Source of the DNA: Nocardia spumae
Lineage (GTDB): Bacteria; Actinomycetota; Actinomycetes; Mycobacteriales; Mycobacteriaceae
Assembly (NCBI RefSeq): GCF_020733635.1
Contig: NZ_JAJFZL010000001.1
Span: 1,674,001 to 1,738,000 of the forward strand
Length of the DNA: 64,000 bases
Reading direction: 5' to 3'
Shown here: positions 26,901-35,097 of the stretch, in pieces
Numbering within the stretch: the stretch's first letter is position 1
How the letters are laid out: each line of letters opens with the position of its first letter
Notes under the pieces: generated by a model
What the model saw: the letters and a program-made list of their open reading frames with translations, nothing else
What the model was told of the DNA's origin: nothing
Database searches by the model: none
Made by a program: the position numbers and the translations under genes

Positions 26901-27755
26901 GTGCGCATCGACCTCCACACCCATTCGACCGCGTCGGACGGCACCGAAACCCCCGCCGAGTTGATGCGTGCCGCCGCCGCGGCCGGACTGGATGTCGTCG
27001 CGATCACCGATCACGACACCACGGCGGGGTGGGCGGCGGCCGTCGACGCGCTCCCGAGCGGATTACGGCTGGTGCGCGGCATGGAGATGTCGTGTGTGGG
27101 GATGGGCGAGGACGGCTGGCCGGTACCGGTGCATCTGCTCGCGTACCTCTTCGATCCCGACGACGGCGCTTTCGCCGCGGAGCGTGAGCGGCTGCGCGGT
27201 GAGCGCGTGGCCCGGGTGCGGGCGATGGCGCAGCGGATGGCCGACGACGGATTGCCGATCGATCCGGACGCGGTCGTCGCGGCGGCCGGTCCCGCGGCCG
27301 GACGGCCGCATCTGGCGCGGGCACTGGTCGATGCCGGTGTGGTGCCGACGGTCGGCGCGGCATTCACCGATCTGCTGGCCCCGCGGGGCCGCTACTACGC
27401 GGAGAAGGCCGATACGCCGCTGCGGCAGGCCGTGGAGATGGTCGCGGCGGCCGGCGGGGTGACGGTGGTCGCCCACGCCCGGGCGCGCACCCGGGGCCGG
27501 CTGCTGGCGCTCGACGATATTCGCGAGCTGGCCGGGCACGGTCTGGGCGGACTCGAGATCGACCACCCCGACCACAACGACGCCGATCGCGCGGTACTGC
27601 GGGAGCTGGCACGCGAGCTGAATCTGATCACCACCGGTTCCTCGGACTACCACGGTGCCGACAAGCCGGTGCGACTCGGCGAATGCCGTACCGATCCGGC
27701 GCAATTCGACCGGCTGGTGGAGAAGGCCAGTGGCGTCGCGGTGATCGCCTCGTGA
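26901..27755 (+). CDS. PHP-domain phosphoesterase
   Basis: 284 residues from the GTG at 26901 (alternative ATG 26892). PHP metal motifs: RIDLHTHSTASDG, AITDHDTTAGW, VTVVAHARAR and ITTGSSDYHG, giving the usual trinuclear His/Asp site. The family includes 5'-3' nucleotidases and 3',5'-bisphosphate nucleosidases such as TrpH/YciV; a cytosolic nucleotide or RNA-end hydrolase is likely. It overlaps the next gene by 4 bases (GTGA), so the two are coupled. CAAGAT lies 7 nt upstream. Confidence 0.88.
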   Translation: MRIDLHTHSTASDGTETPAELMRAAAAAGLDVVAITDHDTTAGWAAAVDALPSGLRLVRGMEMSCVGMGEDGWPVPVHLLAYLFDPDDGAFAAERERLRGERVARVRAMAQRMADDGLPIDPDAVVAAAGPAAGRPHLARALVDAGVVPTVGAAFTDLLAPRGRYYAEKADTPLRQAVEMVAAAGGVTVVAHARARTRGRLLALDDIRELAGHGLGGLEIDHPDHNDADRAVLRELARELNLITTGSSDYHGADKPVRLGECRTDPAQFDRLVEKASGVAVIAS

Positions 27756-28018
27756 GGGTGCTGCGGGCGTTGAGCGGAACTGTCGCCGCCGGACTGGTGG
27801 TGCTGGCGCTGGTGGTCGTCGGGGCGGCGATCGCGGCGTCACAGCGCGGTTTTCCGGGCCCGGGCGCGACCAGTGTGGGTTGGCATATCGCACTGGCGGT
27901 GCTCGCCCTCGGCGCACAGATTTTTTCCGACAGACGTCGGGGAATTCCGGCATTTTTCGGATCGGTGGTCGTCTTTGTGGCGGCAGGTTACCTATTGGTT
28001 ACGCAATGGTGGAATTGA
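27752..28018 (+). CDS. Small two-helix membrane protein
   Basis: 88 residues from the GTG at 27752, overlapping the PHP stop. Two hydrophobic helices in the first half (GTVAAGLVVLALVVVGAAIAAS and VGWHIALAVLALGAQIF), and a third near the end (FFGSVVVFVAAGYLLV), with a basic DRRRG turn. No family assigned. Translationally coupled to the PHP phosphoesterase, so co-expressed with it. Confidence 0.75.
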   Translation: MRVLRALSGTVAAGLVVLALVVVGAAIAASQRGFPGPGATSVGWHIALAVLALGAQIFSDRRRGIPAFFGSVVVFVAAGYLLVTQWWN

Positions 28019-28110
28019 GCTCCGCGTAACGGTTGCGGTCGGATGAATTGTGGCCGAATATTTTTCTCTGTGAGCGTCCGTAACCGGTCCACAATTCGCG
28101 GGGGCGCCCG

Positions 28111-29661
28111 GTGAACGATGCCGCGCACCCGCCAGCGGGGGATGAGACGACCGCCGATGTCCTGGTGGTCGGTGGCGGGCCCGCCGGTATGTGGTCCGCG
28201 TTGACCGCCGTCGCGGCCGGTGCGCGCGTGATTCTCGTCGACAAGGCCCGCTGTGGCCGCAGCGGGCCGTCCGCGAACGGCACCGTCGCGCTGTGGGATA
28301 TCCCACCCGGACCGGGCCGCGACGAAGTGGTGGCGCACAGCTTCTCGCACGGCGGTGGTCTGGGCGATCCGGAGTGGCTGGATCGGGTACTGGGCGAAAC
28401 CCATCACCGCATCGATCCGTTGCTGCGCTGGGGTTACCGGCAGGCCGGCGACGCGCTCGGGCCGTCGACCCGGGTCCGGCTGGACGGTCGCCGATATCTG
28501 GGTGCGCTGCGGCGTGGCCTGCTGCGGGCCGGGGTGCGGGTGCTCGATCATCATCAGGCGCTGTATCTGCTGGTCGACAGCGACGGCGTGGTGTGCGGGG
28601 CAGGTGGTGCGCAGGTGCGCGACAGCTTCCGGAGCTGGACCGTGCGCGCGGGCGGGGTCGTGCTCGCGACCGGTGGCTGCGCATTCCTGTCGGGCGGCGC
28701 CGGCACCGACGGCGCCACCGGCGAGGGCCTGCTCATGGCGGCGGAGGCCGGTGGTGAGCTATCGGGGATGGAATTCTCCGGGGCCTACAGCCTGGCGTCG
28801 GCGGCCGATCCGCGGGATGTGCGATTCGGCGCGCTGTTCGACGAATCCGGGGCGCTGCTGGAAGGGGACGAGTTCACCGTGCGCTCGGCCGCACTGACGG
28901 CATTGGCGCAGGGGCGGCGGATCTATGCCGATCCGATGCGCGGATCGGCGGTGCGGCTGGGTCCGAGGGCGGTGGTTCCGGCCGGCACCACGGCTGTGCC
29001 GGGTATCCCGGATCATCGAGCGGATCCGTCCGGCCGGGTGCGGCTGCGCGCGGTCCTGGAGGGTACGGTGCGCGGTTCGGGTGGGCTTCGCCTCGTTGGA
29101 TTCGATTGTGCGACAACAGTTCCCGGGCTCTACGCGGCCGGCGACATCGCGACCAGGGAACCGGTCACGGGCGCGGTCGGCGGCTTCGGCGGACACGGCG
29201 GCGGCTGGGCGATCTCGTCGGGGATGTGGGCCGGATCGGGAGCGGAGCGCTTCGCTCGTCAGCGCGGCCGAGTGGGCCGGGCCCGGCCGCTTCCGGGCGC
29301 CGGACTGAATCCGCGCTCCGGAATCGACGCACGCGCGGTGGTCGGGCTGGTGCAGGAACATACGCTGCCGATGCGCCGCAGCTATTGGCGCAGCGCGGGC
29401 AGTCTGCGCGACAGCATCGCCGAACTGGATGCGATCTGGCCGGTCACCGAGTGCGAGCTCGGCGGCATCGGCGCCGATCGGGTGCGGGCGCGGCAGGCCG
29501 CCGCCCTGCTGGCGGTGGCCCGCTGGACGAAATACAGCGCGCTGGCGCGAACCGAGACCCGTGGGGTGCACCGGCGCACCGACCATCCCGGCGCGACCCA
29601 GGACTGGTGTCGGCGGTTGCTCACCGGCGGGGTGAGCCAGGTCTGGGTGCGACCGGCCTGA
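28111..29661 (+). CDS. FAD-dependent oxidoreductase, fumarate reductase/APS reductase flavoprotein-like
   Basis: 516 residues. N-terminal FAD-binding Rossmann motif ADVLVVGGGPAGMWSALTAVAAGARVILVDKARCGRSGPSANG, a GVVLATGGCAFLSGGAGTDGATGEGLLMA segment typical of succinate dehydrogenase/fumarate reductase flavoproteins, and GLYAAGDIA near residue 345. The C-terminal helical domain (HTLPMRRSYWRSAGSLRDSIAELDAIW) also fits. No iron-sulfur or membrane subunit gene is adjacent, so it may act alone or with a distant partner. Substrate unknown. Confidence 0.82.
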   Translation: MNDAAHPPAGDETTADVLVVGGGPAGMWSALTAVAAGARVILVDKARCGRSGPSANGTVALWDIPPGPGRDEVVAHSFSHGGGLGDPEWLDRVLGETHHRIDPLLRWGYRQAGDALGPSTRVRLDGRRYLGALRRGLLRAGVRVLDHHQALYLLVDSDGVVCGAGGAQVRDSFRSWTVRAGGVVLATGGCAFLSGGAGTDGATGEGLLMAAEAGGELSGMEFSGAYSLASAADPRDVRFGALFDESGALLEGDEFTVRSAALTALAQGRRIYADPMRGSAVRLGPRAVVPAGTTAVPGIPDHRADPSGRVRLRAVLEGTVRGSGGLRLVGFDCATTVPGLYAAGDIATREPVTGAVGGFGGHGGGWAISSGMWAGSGAERFARQRGRVGRARPLPGAGLNPRSGIDARAVVGLVQEHTLPMRRSYWRSAGSLRDSIAELDAIWPVTECELGGIGADRVRARQAAALLAVARWTKYSALARTETRGVHRRTDHPGATQDWCRRLLTGGVSQVWVRPA

Positions 29662-30240
29662 CCAGCGGCGAGCGCGATCTCACAGCCGCGGGGGCGGCCT
29701 CGGCCGGACTGTTCACCGCCACTGGATCGCGCGGGCGAGTTTCCCCTTACGCGCAGGTAATTCGGACGCCCTACCCTCGGGAGATGGCAGCGCGCATCCG
29801 GTCCCCAGCAGGCTCCGAACAGAGGGATTTGGCAACTATCCGTCCCTACTGGCAGAATGTTGCGGATCCCCGGCCGACGCCACCGCCCGGTCCGGGACGG
29901 TTGGTGAGCTTCGGGTCGTGACGCACGGCTCCGATCCGCGGATCACCCCGCAGCCTTGCCCGGACCACCCGTCCGGTTCTCGCTCGACGGATTGTGCACG
30001 AGCCCTACAAAGAATGTGAACGTGTTCGCCTGTTGCAGCGGATGGTTCGCCGTCACGATGCGCAGCCGACTCGTTGTCGTTGTACTCGGGACGGCTCGCC
30101 GCGCGATGTAATTACCGGACGTATTGCGCGGCCCGTGAACGCCTGGTCGGCGCACGTCGTTCGAATAGTGAATACCTTTTATACGCATACCCGGCGGTAA
30201 CCGTGAGCCGGTTCAGCCCGGACCGAGCAGGAGTGAAATC
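29662..30240. other. Gene-poor 579-bp stretch upstream of malic enzyme
   Basis: No convincing long gene on either strand. The distal part is relatively AT-rich around 30170 (gaataccttttatacgcata), which probably holds the malic enzyme promoter. A small leaderless ORF is possible at 29784. The minus strand around 29943-30188 is open for 81 codons, but its protein is not recognisable. Confidence 0.6.
29784..29921 (+). CDS. Possible small leaderless ORF (45 aa)
   Basis: ATG at 29784 lies 6 nt after TACCCT (29772-29777), matching the leaderless pattern of neighbouring genes. The predicted peptide begins MAARIRSPAGSEQRDLAT and has a Pro-rich end. No family recognised; it could be chance. Confidence 0.25.
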   Translation: MAARIRSPAGSEQRDLATIRPYWQNVADPRPTPPPGPGRLVSFGS

Positions 30241-31461
30241 GTGTCATCTGTGACTGACGCACCGAATGCCACTACAGCGAGCCGTGAAACCGATACGACC
30301 GACCTTTCCGCTATCACTCACGAGGAAATTTTCGCCGGCCATCTCGGTGGCAAGCTTTCGGTGGAATTGTCCGCGCCGCTGGAGACCCAGCGTGATCTGT
30401 CGATCGCCTACACCCCCGGCGTCGCGCAGGTGAGCCGCGCGATCCACAAGGACGAGGCGCTCGCCAAGCGGTACACCTGGACCGACCGGCTGGTGGTCGT
30501 GGTCAGCGACGGCACCGCGGTGCTCGGCCTCGGCGATATCGGACCGCGCGCCTCGCTGCCGGTGATGGAGGGCAAGGCCGCGCTGTTCAAGAAGTTCGCC
30601 GGCCTGGATTCGATTCCGATCGTGCTCGACACCAAGGATGTCGACGAGATCGTGGAGACCCTGGTCCGCCTGCGCCCGAGCTTCGGTGCGGTGAACCTCG
30701 AGGACATCTCCGCCCCGCGCTGCTTCGAGATCGAGAAGCGGGTCGTCGAGGCGCTGGACTGCCCGGTCATGCACGACGATCAGCACGGCACCGCGATCGT
30801 GGTGCTCGCCGCGCTCAACGGCGCGGCCAAGGTGCAGGGCCGGGACACCGCCGATCTGAAGGTCGTCGTGTCCGGCGCCGGTGCCGCCGGTGTGGCGTGC
30901 ACGAACATCCTGCTGGCCGCGGGAGTCTCCGATGTGGTGGTGCTCGACTCCAAGGGCATCGTCAGCCGGGATCGCGGTGACCTGAACGAGGTCAAGGCGG
31001 ATCTGGCCCAGCGCACCAACCCGCGCGGGATCACCGGTGGCGCCGCCGAGGCGCTGTCGGGGGCCGATGTGTTCCTGGGCCTGTCGGCCGGCACCATCGC
31101 CGAGGACCTGATCGCGTCGATGGCACCCGAGTCGATCGTGTTCGCGATGTCGAACCCGGACCCGGAGATCCACCCCGAGGTGGCGCACCGCTACGCCGCG
31201 ATCGTGGCCACCGGCCGCAGCGATTTCCCGAACCAGATCAACAACGTGCTCGCCTTCCCAGGCGTGTTCAAGGGCGCGCTGGATGCCGGTGCGCGCCGGA
31301 TCACCGAGGGGATGAAGGTCGCGGCCGCCAACGCCATCTTCGGAGTGGTCGCCGACGAGCTCGCGCCCGACAAGATCATCCCGAGCCCGCTGGACCCGCG
31401 TGTCGCCCCGGCCGTCGCCGAGGCCGTGGCCGCGGCCGCCCGGGCCGAAGGCGTTGCCTGA
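30241..31461 (+). CDS. NAD(P)-dependent malic enzyme
   Basis: 406 residues from the GTG at 30241, AGGAG 7 nt upstream. Short bacterial-type malic enzyme: SIAYTPGVAQVSRAI (catalytic Tyr), SDGTAVLGLGDIGPRASLPVMEGKAALFKKFA, VNLEDISAPRCFEIE (metal acids), PVMHDDQHGTAIVVLAAL and the nucleotide loop VVSGAGAAGVACTNILL. Converts malate to pyruvate and CO2, feeding pyruvate and reductant. About 400 residues, so the MaeA-like decarboxylating form without a phosphotransacetylase domain. NAD versus NADP cannot be settled by eye. A perfect terminator follows. Confidence 0.93.
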   Translation: MSSVTDAPNATTASRETDTTDLSAITHEEIFAGHLGGKLSVELSAPLETQRDLSIAYTPGVAQVSRAIHKDEALAKRYTWTDRLVVVVSDGTAVLGLGDIGPRASLPVMEGKAALFKKFAGLDSIPIVLDTKDVDEIVETLVRLRPSFGAVNLEDISAPRCFEIEKRVVEALDCPVMHDDQHGTAIVVLAALNGAAKVQGRDTADLKVVVSGAGAAGVACTNILLAAGVSDVVVLDSKGIVSRDRGDLNEVKADLAQRTNPRGITGGAAEALSGADVFLGLSAGTIAEDLIASMAPESIVFAMSNPDPEIHPEVAHRYAAIVATGRSDFPNQINNVLAFPGVFKGALDAGARRITEGMKVAAANAIFGVVADELAPDKIIPSPLDPRVAPAVAEAVAAAARAEGVA

Positions 31462-31481
31462 CAGCGACTTCACACTCCTGC

Positions 31482-31521
31482 GCCGAGGGCGCCCCGTTCA
31501 TCGGAACGGGGCGCCCTCGGC
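31482..31521. terminator. Strong bidirectional stem-loop terminator
   Basis: GCCGAGGGCGCCCCGTTC pairs perfectly over 18 bp with GAACGGGGCGCCCTCGGC around the tetraloop atcg, between convergent malic enzyme and hemophore-like genes. Confidence 0.88.
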
Positions 31522-31533
31522 ATATCCGGTGGA

Positions 31534-31863
31534 TCACCTCGTGTGGCAGGACATGCGGTAGTCGATCATCGGCTGGCGCACCGAGCGGAAATCCTTCAGC
31601 TCCTGCTGGTGGCCCTGCCGGTAGGCCTGCATTTCGGCCTTGCGCTGATCCTTCGGCATCCCTTTGACCTTGGCCAGCTCGGCGGCCAGATCCGGATGCG
31701 CCGCGAGGTACGACGCGACCTGCGGAGCGGTCTGGGCCTGCACCTGGGCGCGTGCCTGCGGATTGCACTGCGGCGCATCGGCCGAGGCGACGCCTGGGAC
31801 GGCGAGGGCCAGGGCGGCGATGCCGGCGGTGCCGGCCAGCAGGGCGGCGACGGTTCGCTTCAT
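31534..31863 (-). CDS. Secreted hemophore-related (MHB-domain) protein
   Basis: 109 residues. Signal peptide MKRTVAALLAGTAGIAALALAVPGVASA, then a mature part with one Cys at each end (APQCNPQ and DYRMSC) and a central YLAAHPDLAAELAKVKGMPKDQRKAEMQAYRQGHQQELKDFR. This two-Cys helical pattern with the xYLAxHPD motif fits the mycobacterial haem-binding hemophore domain (Rv0203-like). Haem binding is inferred only; no haem-ligand residue could be verified. Confidence 0.75.
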   Translation of the reverse strand: MKRTVAALLAGTAGIAALALAVPGVASADAPQCNPQARAQVQAQTAPQVASYLAAHPDLAAELAKVKGMPKDQRKAEMQAYRQGHQQELKDFRSVRQPMIDYRMSCHTR

Positions 31864-31971
31864 ACCGGTAACTCCATTCGTGACGGGACGTTGTCGAATG
31901 CCGAATCTGCGCCGCGAATCTGATAGGAGCCTGAAGACACCGAGTGGCGGCGGGTGATCTTCAGCCGATCC

Positions 31972-33390
31972 TCAGGTGGGACCGACGTGCCGCACAATGG
32001 TCGCCGATATCGGGCCCGTCGGCACGACCAGTTCGAACACCGCCCCCGAGTGACCCGGCGGCGGCGCAACGCAGCGCAGCTCGCCGCCATGGGCGCGGGC
32101 GATGCCGCGGGCGATCGCCAGACCCATACCGGCGCCGTCGCGGCGGCGGTCGCGGCCCGCGTCCAGCCGCACCAGGCGGTCGAAGATGCGGTCGCGGTCG
32201 GGGGCGGGGACTCCCGGGCCGGTATCGCTGACGCGGATCTCGGCGCGGGGCGCGCCGGTGACGTCGACGCCCTCGCCGACCGCGATGCCGATCGTCGCCC
32301 CGCCGGTCACCGCGGCGCACGCGTTGCTCAGCAGATTCACCAGGATCTGCCCGATCCGCTCCGGGTCGACCTCGGCCGGCACCGGTCGGCCGGTGAGCCG
32401 GAATTCGATGTCCGGGTGCAGGATTCGCATCCGATCCAGCTGAGACCGCGCGAGCTCGTAGAGGTCGGCCGGTTCGCGGTGCAGCGTCAGCCCGGCATCG
32501 ATGCGCGCCATATCGAGCAAATCCTCGACCAGCCGCCCGGCCCGGTGGGCTTCGCGGACCAGTAGCAGGTACATTCGCTCGCGCTGTTCGGGATCGGTAT
32601 CGGCGGGCTGGTGCAGGACCGCCTCCGCCATCGCCTTGATACCCGCGATGGGCGTGCGCAACTCGTGCGCGGCATCGCCGACGAAGGCGCGCATCTGTTG
32701 CTCGGAGGCCCGGGCGCGGGCTTCCGCTCCCTCGAGCGCGTCGAGCATGTCATCGAATGCCGCTGCGGTGCGACCCAATTCGGTATCGGTGCGGGCGGGG
32801 GAGAGCCGCCGACCGCGCCCGCCGCGGGCGATATCGCCGGCCAGGCGGGTCATCGAGTCCAGCGGTGCCAGCGCCTGCCGCAAACCGAACCACAGTGCGG
32901 CGGTGATCATCACGATCGCGGCCGCGGTGGTTCCGATCAGCACGCGACCCAGCCGGGCTCGCAGTTTCGCCGGGAGCGGGGTGTCGGCCTGCAGGGTGAG
33001 CCGGGCCCGCTCGAGCTGCCCGGTTCCGGCGAGGGTCACGGTCCGGGTCCGGACACCGTTGTCGGAGGGGTGTCCGGACGGCAGACTGCCGTAGACGCTG
33101 CCGTCGGCCAGGACCAGCCGGGCGCGCACCGAGCGGTTGTCCACGCGCATGATCAGCTCGGCGGGCGAGGTGTCCTGTACGGCGAGCCGGCGTGCCAGCT
33201 GGGCGCGATCGGTCAGGACGGTATCGGCGCTGCGCGCCACCACGACACCGAACAGGCTGTGTACGGCCAGCGCCACCGCGATCAACGCCAGTCCGGACAC
33301 CGCGACGGCGGTGAGAACCACCCGGCGGCGCAGCGAGACGGTCGGTAGTCGCCGTGGTCGCGGGGTGTGGTCCGGGCCGTCGGTCGTCAC
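31972..33390 (-). CDS. Sensor histidine kinase
   Basis: 472 residues from the GTG at 33390. Two membrane helices (VVLTAVAVSGLALIAVALAVHSLFG and LIGTTAAAIVMITAALWFGL) enclose a ~110-residue outside sensor domain; then HAMP (LAPLDSMTRLAGDIARGGRGRRL), the phospho-accepting H-box (FVGDAAHELRTPIAGIKAMAE), N-box (ILVNLLSNACAAV), and G-boxes (VSDTGPGVP, GAGMGLAIARGIARAHGG). Overlaps the response regulator by GTGA. The signal is unknown. Confidence 0.93.
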   Translation of the reverse strand: MTTDGPDHTPRPRRLPTVSLRRRVVLTAVAVSGLALIAVALAVHSLFGVVVARSADTVLTDRAQLARRLAVQDTSPAELIMRVDNRSVRARLVLADGSVYGSLPSGHPSDNGVRTRTVTLAGTGQLERARLTLQADTPLPAKLRARLGRVLIGTTAAAIVMITAALWFGLRQALAPLDSMTRLAGDIARGGRGRRLSPARTDTELGRTAAAFDDMLDALEGAEARARASEQQMRAFVGDAAHELRTPIAGIKAMAEAVLHQPADTDPEQRERMYLLLVREAHRAGRLVEDLLDMARIDAGLTLHREPADLYELARSQLDRMRILHPDIEFRLTGRPVPAEVDPERIGQILVNLLSNACAAVTGGATIGIAVGEGVDVTGAPRAEIRVSDTGPGVPAPDRDRIFDRLVRLDAGRDRRRDGAGMGLAIARGIARAHGGELRCVAPPPGHSGAVFELVVPTGPISATIVRHVGPT

Positions 33391-34067
33391 GGCCGGCTCG
33401 CTCGCAGCGCGTAGCCCAGACCGCGCACGGTGTGCAGCAGGCGGGGCCCGTGCTCCTCCAGTTTGCGTCGCACCGCGCTGACGTACACCTCGACCAGATT
33501 CGGGTCGTAGTCCTCGTAACCCCATACGGCGGTGAGGATCTGGGTCTTGGTGACCACTCGATCGCGATGTGCGGCCAGATAGCTGAGCAGTTTGAACTCC
33601 GTCGCGGTCAGGGTGATCGGCGCACTGCCGCGCCGCACGGTGCCGGAGTCGGTCTCGACGACGAGATCGGCGATCGTGATGCGGTCGTGCAGCCGGCCCA
33701 TCCGGCGCAGCAGCGCCTCGATGCGGGCCACCAGCTCGGCCAGATCGAAGGGTTTCACCACGTAATCGTCGGAGCCGGAACGCAAGCCGCGAACCCGGTC
33801 CGCCACCCCGTCGCGGGCGGTCACCATGACCACGCCCGCCCCGCTGCGCGCCCGCACCACCTCGAGCAGTCCGAAGCCGTCGCGGCCGGGCAGCATCACA
33901 TCGAGCACTACGACATCGGGGCGGAACTGTTCCAGGTCGGCCTCGAGTCGTTCGCCGTGCTCGCGCGCCAGCACCTCGTGCCCGGCGGTGTGCACGGCCG
34001 CCGCGATCGCCGTGCGAATGGCGTCGGCGTCTTCGATCAGGAGGATGCGTCCGGGCTGCACCCGCAC
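33387..34067 (-). CDS. OmpR/PhoB-family response regulator
   Basis: 226 residues from the GTG at 34067; a GTG at 34061 and an upstream start at 34136 are possible. Receiver domain: RILLIEDADAIRTAI (acidic pocket), VVVLDVMLPGRDGFGLLE (phosphorylated Asp), VMVTARDG and DYVVKPFDL (Lys). Winged-helix domain: LTATEFKLLSYLAAHRDRVVTKTQILTAVWGYEDYDPNLVEVYVSAVRRKL. Cognate to the overlapping histidine kinase. Target genes unknown; the adjacent secreted hemophore-like protein is a candidate. Confidence 0.92.
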   Translation of the reverse strand: MRVQPGRILLIEDADAIRTAIAAAVHTAGHEVLAREHGERLEADLEQFRPDVVVLDVMLPGRDGFGLLEVVRARSGAGVVMVTARDGVADRVRGLRSGSDDYVVKPFDLAELVARIEALLRRMGRLHDRITIADLVVETDSGTVRRGSAPITLTATEFKLLSYLAAHRDRVVTKTQILTAVWGYEDYDPNLVEVYVSAVRRKLEEHGPRLLHTVRGLGYALRASRP

Positions 34068-34193
34068 ATTATTCGCCGCCCCGGCTGAGACCTGGCTGAA
34101 AGCCGCTCGAGAGTCTGCTTCGCGCTCGCTTCGCACGCCGGAATCTGTCGGTGGTCAGCGGTAGAGTCATATCGACTCGAACATCCGAAAGGT

Positions 34194-34391
34194 GTGGTGC
34201 ACTTGGGAATTCGACGATTCATCGAACGGATGTCGAGGCGTCGTCATCGGGGTGACAACCCTCCGGAGGTCGGCAAGCGGGCCCGGCAGGTGGCTCGTGA
34301 GGTCGCGTCACTGCGGCGCGCGAACGAGCGATCGCGACCGCGGGAGGGCAATCCGTACGGGGAGGCGGGCACGCGCGGCATCGAGGGCTGA
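34194..34391 (+). CDS. Small basic protein, unknown
   Basis: 65 residues (64 from the GTG at 34197). Very basic: GIRRFIERMSRRRHRGDNPPEVGKRARQVAREVASLRRANERSRP. AAAGG is close upstream and TAGAGT (34162-34167) could be the -10. Bounded downstream by a stem-loop terminator. It may be a small nucleic-acid-binding protein, but no family is recognised. Confidence 0.5.
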   Translation: MVHLGIRRFIERMSRRRHRGDNPPEVGKRARQVAREVASLRRANERSRPREGNPYGEAGTRGIEG

Positions 34392-34399
34392 GGCGGCGC

Positions 34400-34438
34400 G
34401 AATCGGACCTGTCCGGTCACTTCGGGCAGGTCCGATTC
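34400..34438. terminator. Stem-loop terminator between convergent genes
   Basis: GAATCGGACCTGTCC pairs with GGGCAGGTCCGATTC over 15 positions with one G-T pair and a 9-nt loop, between the small basic ORF and the CBS gene. Confidence 0.8.
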
Positions 34439-34453
34439 GTCCCTTGTGCGAGG

Positions 34454-34885
34454 TCAGTGTGGCACGGCCACCGAGGCGACGAAGCGAGCCAGCTGTTCGT
34501 CGCTGATGTTGCGGGCCAGATCCGATTCGCAGATCATCCCGACCAGTCGTTTACCGGCGCGGGTGTCGATCACCGGCAGGCGTTTGATCCGGTGGCTCTC
34601 CATCAGGTCGAGAACATCGGTGACGGCGGCGTCGGCGTCGATCCAGTGGGGGGTGCCCTGCGCCAGATCGCCCGCGCGCACCCGGCTCGGGTCGTGGCCC
34701 TCGGCGATGCAGCCGACCACGATGTCGCGGTCGGTGAGCATGCCGATGAGCCGATCGTCGTTGCAGATCGGCAGCGCGCCGACATCCATATTCCGCATCA
34801 GTTGTGCGGCACGGTCGAGGGTTTCGTCGGCCGGGATACACGTCGCATCGAGATGCATGATGTCGCGGGCCTTCATTACCTCCAC
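34454..34885 (-). CDS. Two-CBS-domain protein, Hrp1-like
   Basis: 143 residues, start GTG 34885 with AGGAGG 6 nt upstream (ATG 34876 is an alternative with GGAGG). Two CBS domains: KARDIMHLDATCIPADETLDRAAQLMRNMDVGALPICNDDRLIGMLTDRDIV and the second ending IKRLPVIDTRAGKRLVGMICESDLA. Length and layout match hypoxic response protein 1 (Rv2626c) and paralogues. CBS pairs usually bind adenine nucleotides. A CRP-like palindrome lies 51 bp upstream. Confidence 0.88.
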   Translation of the reverse strand: MEVMKARDIMHLDATCIPADETLDRAAQLMRNMDVGALPICNDDRLIGMLTDRDIVVGCIAEGHDPSRVRAGDLAQGTPHWIDADAAVTDVLDLMESHRIKRLPVIDTRAGKRLVGMICESDLARNISDEQLARFVASVAVPH

Positions 34886-34935
34886 GGCGAACCTCCTGTC
34901 AGTTGCAGTGAGCCCGGACTTACGGCCGCTTCAAT

Positions 34936-34951
34936 CGTGATCCACATCACA
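34936..34951. promoter_or_regulatory. CRP-like site upstream of CBS gene
   Basis: CGTGA-TCCACA-TCACA matches the CRP-family consensus TGTGA-N6-TCACA at 9 of 10 fixed positions. It is centred about 58 bp upstream of the CBS-protein start. Confidence 0.5.
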
Positions 34952-35097
34952 GGTGAGGTCAATGGCGCTGCGCCCACTGCTCCGGGACCGGGTGCGGGTA
35001 TCCCGGTATCCCGCGGCGGCACCTACGATTCCTGTGCCGGGCCCGTCCCGGCCGCCGGACGTGGTTGTTGCTGACTATCGGGAGTGGGTGTCGCCGG

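Noticed and set aside
29943..30188. 81-codon minus-strand ORF
   Set aside because: No ribosome site or -10, unusual composition and no recognisable domain; runs antisense to the likely malic enzyme promoter.
34886..35000. DosR box upstream of the Hrp1-like gene
   Set aside because: No match to the GGGACT/AGTCCC-type palindrome; only a CRP-like site is present.
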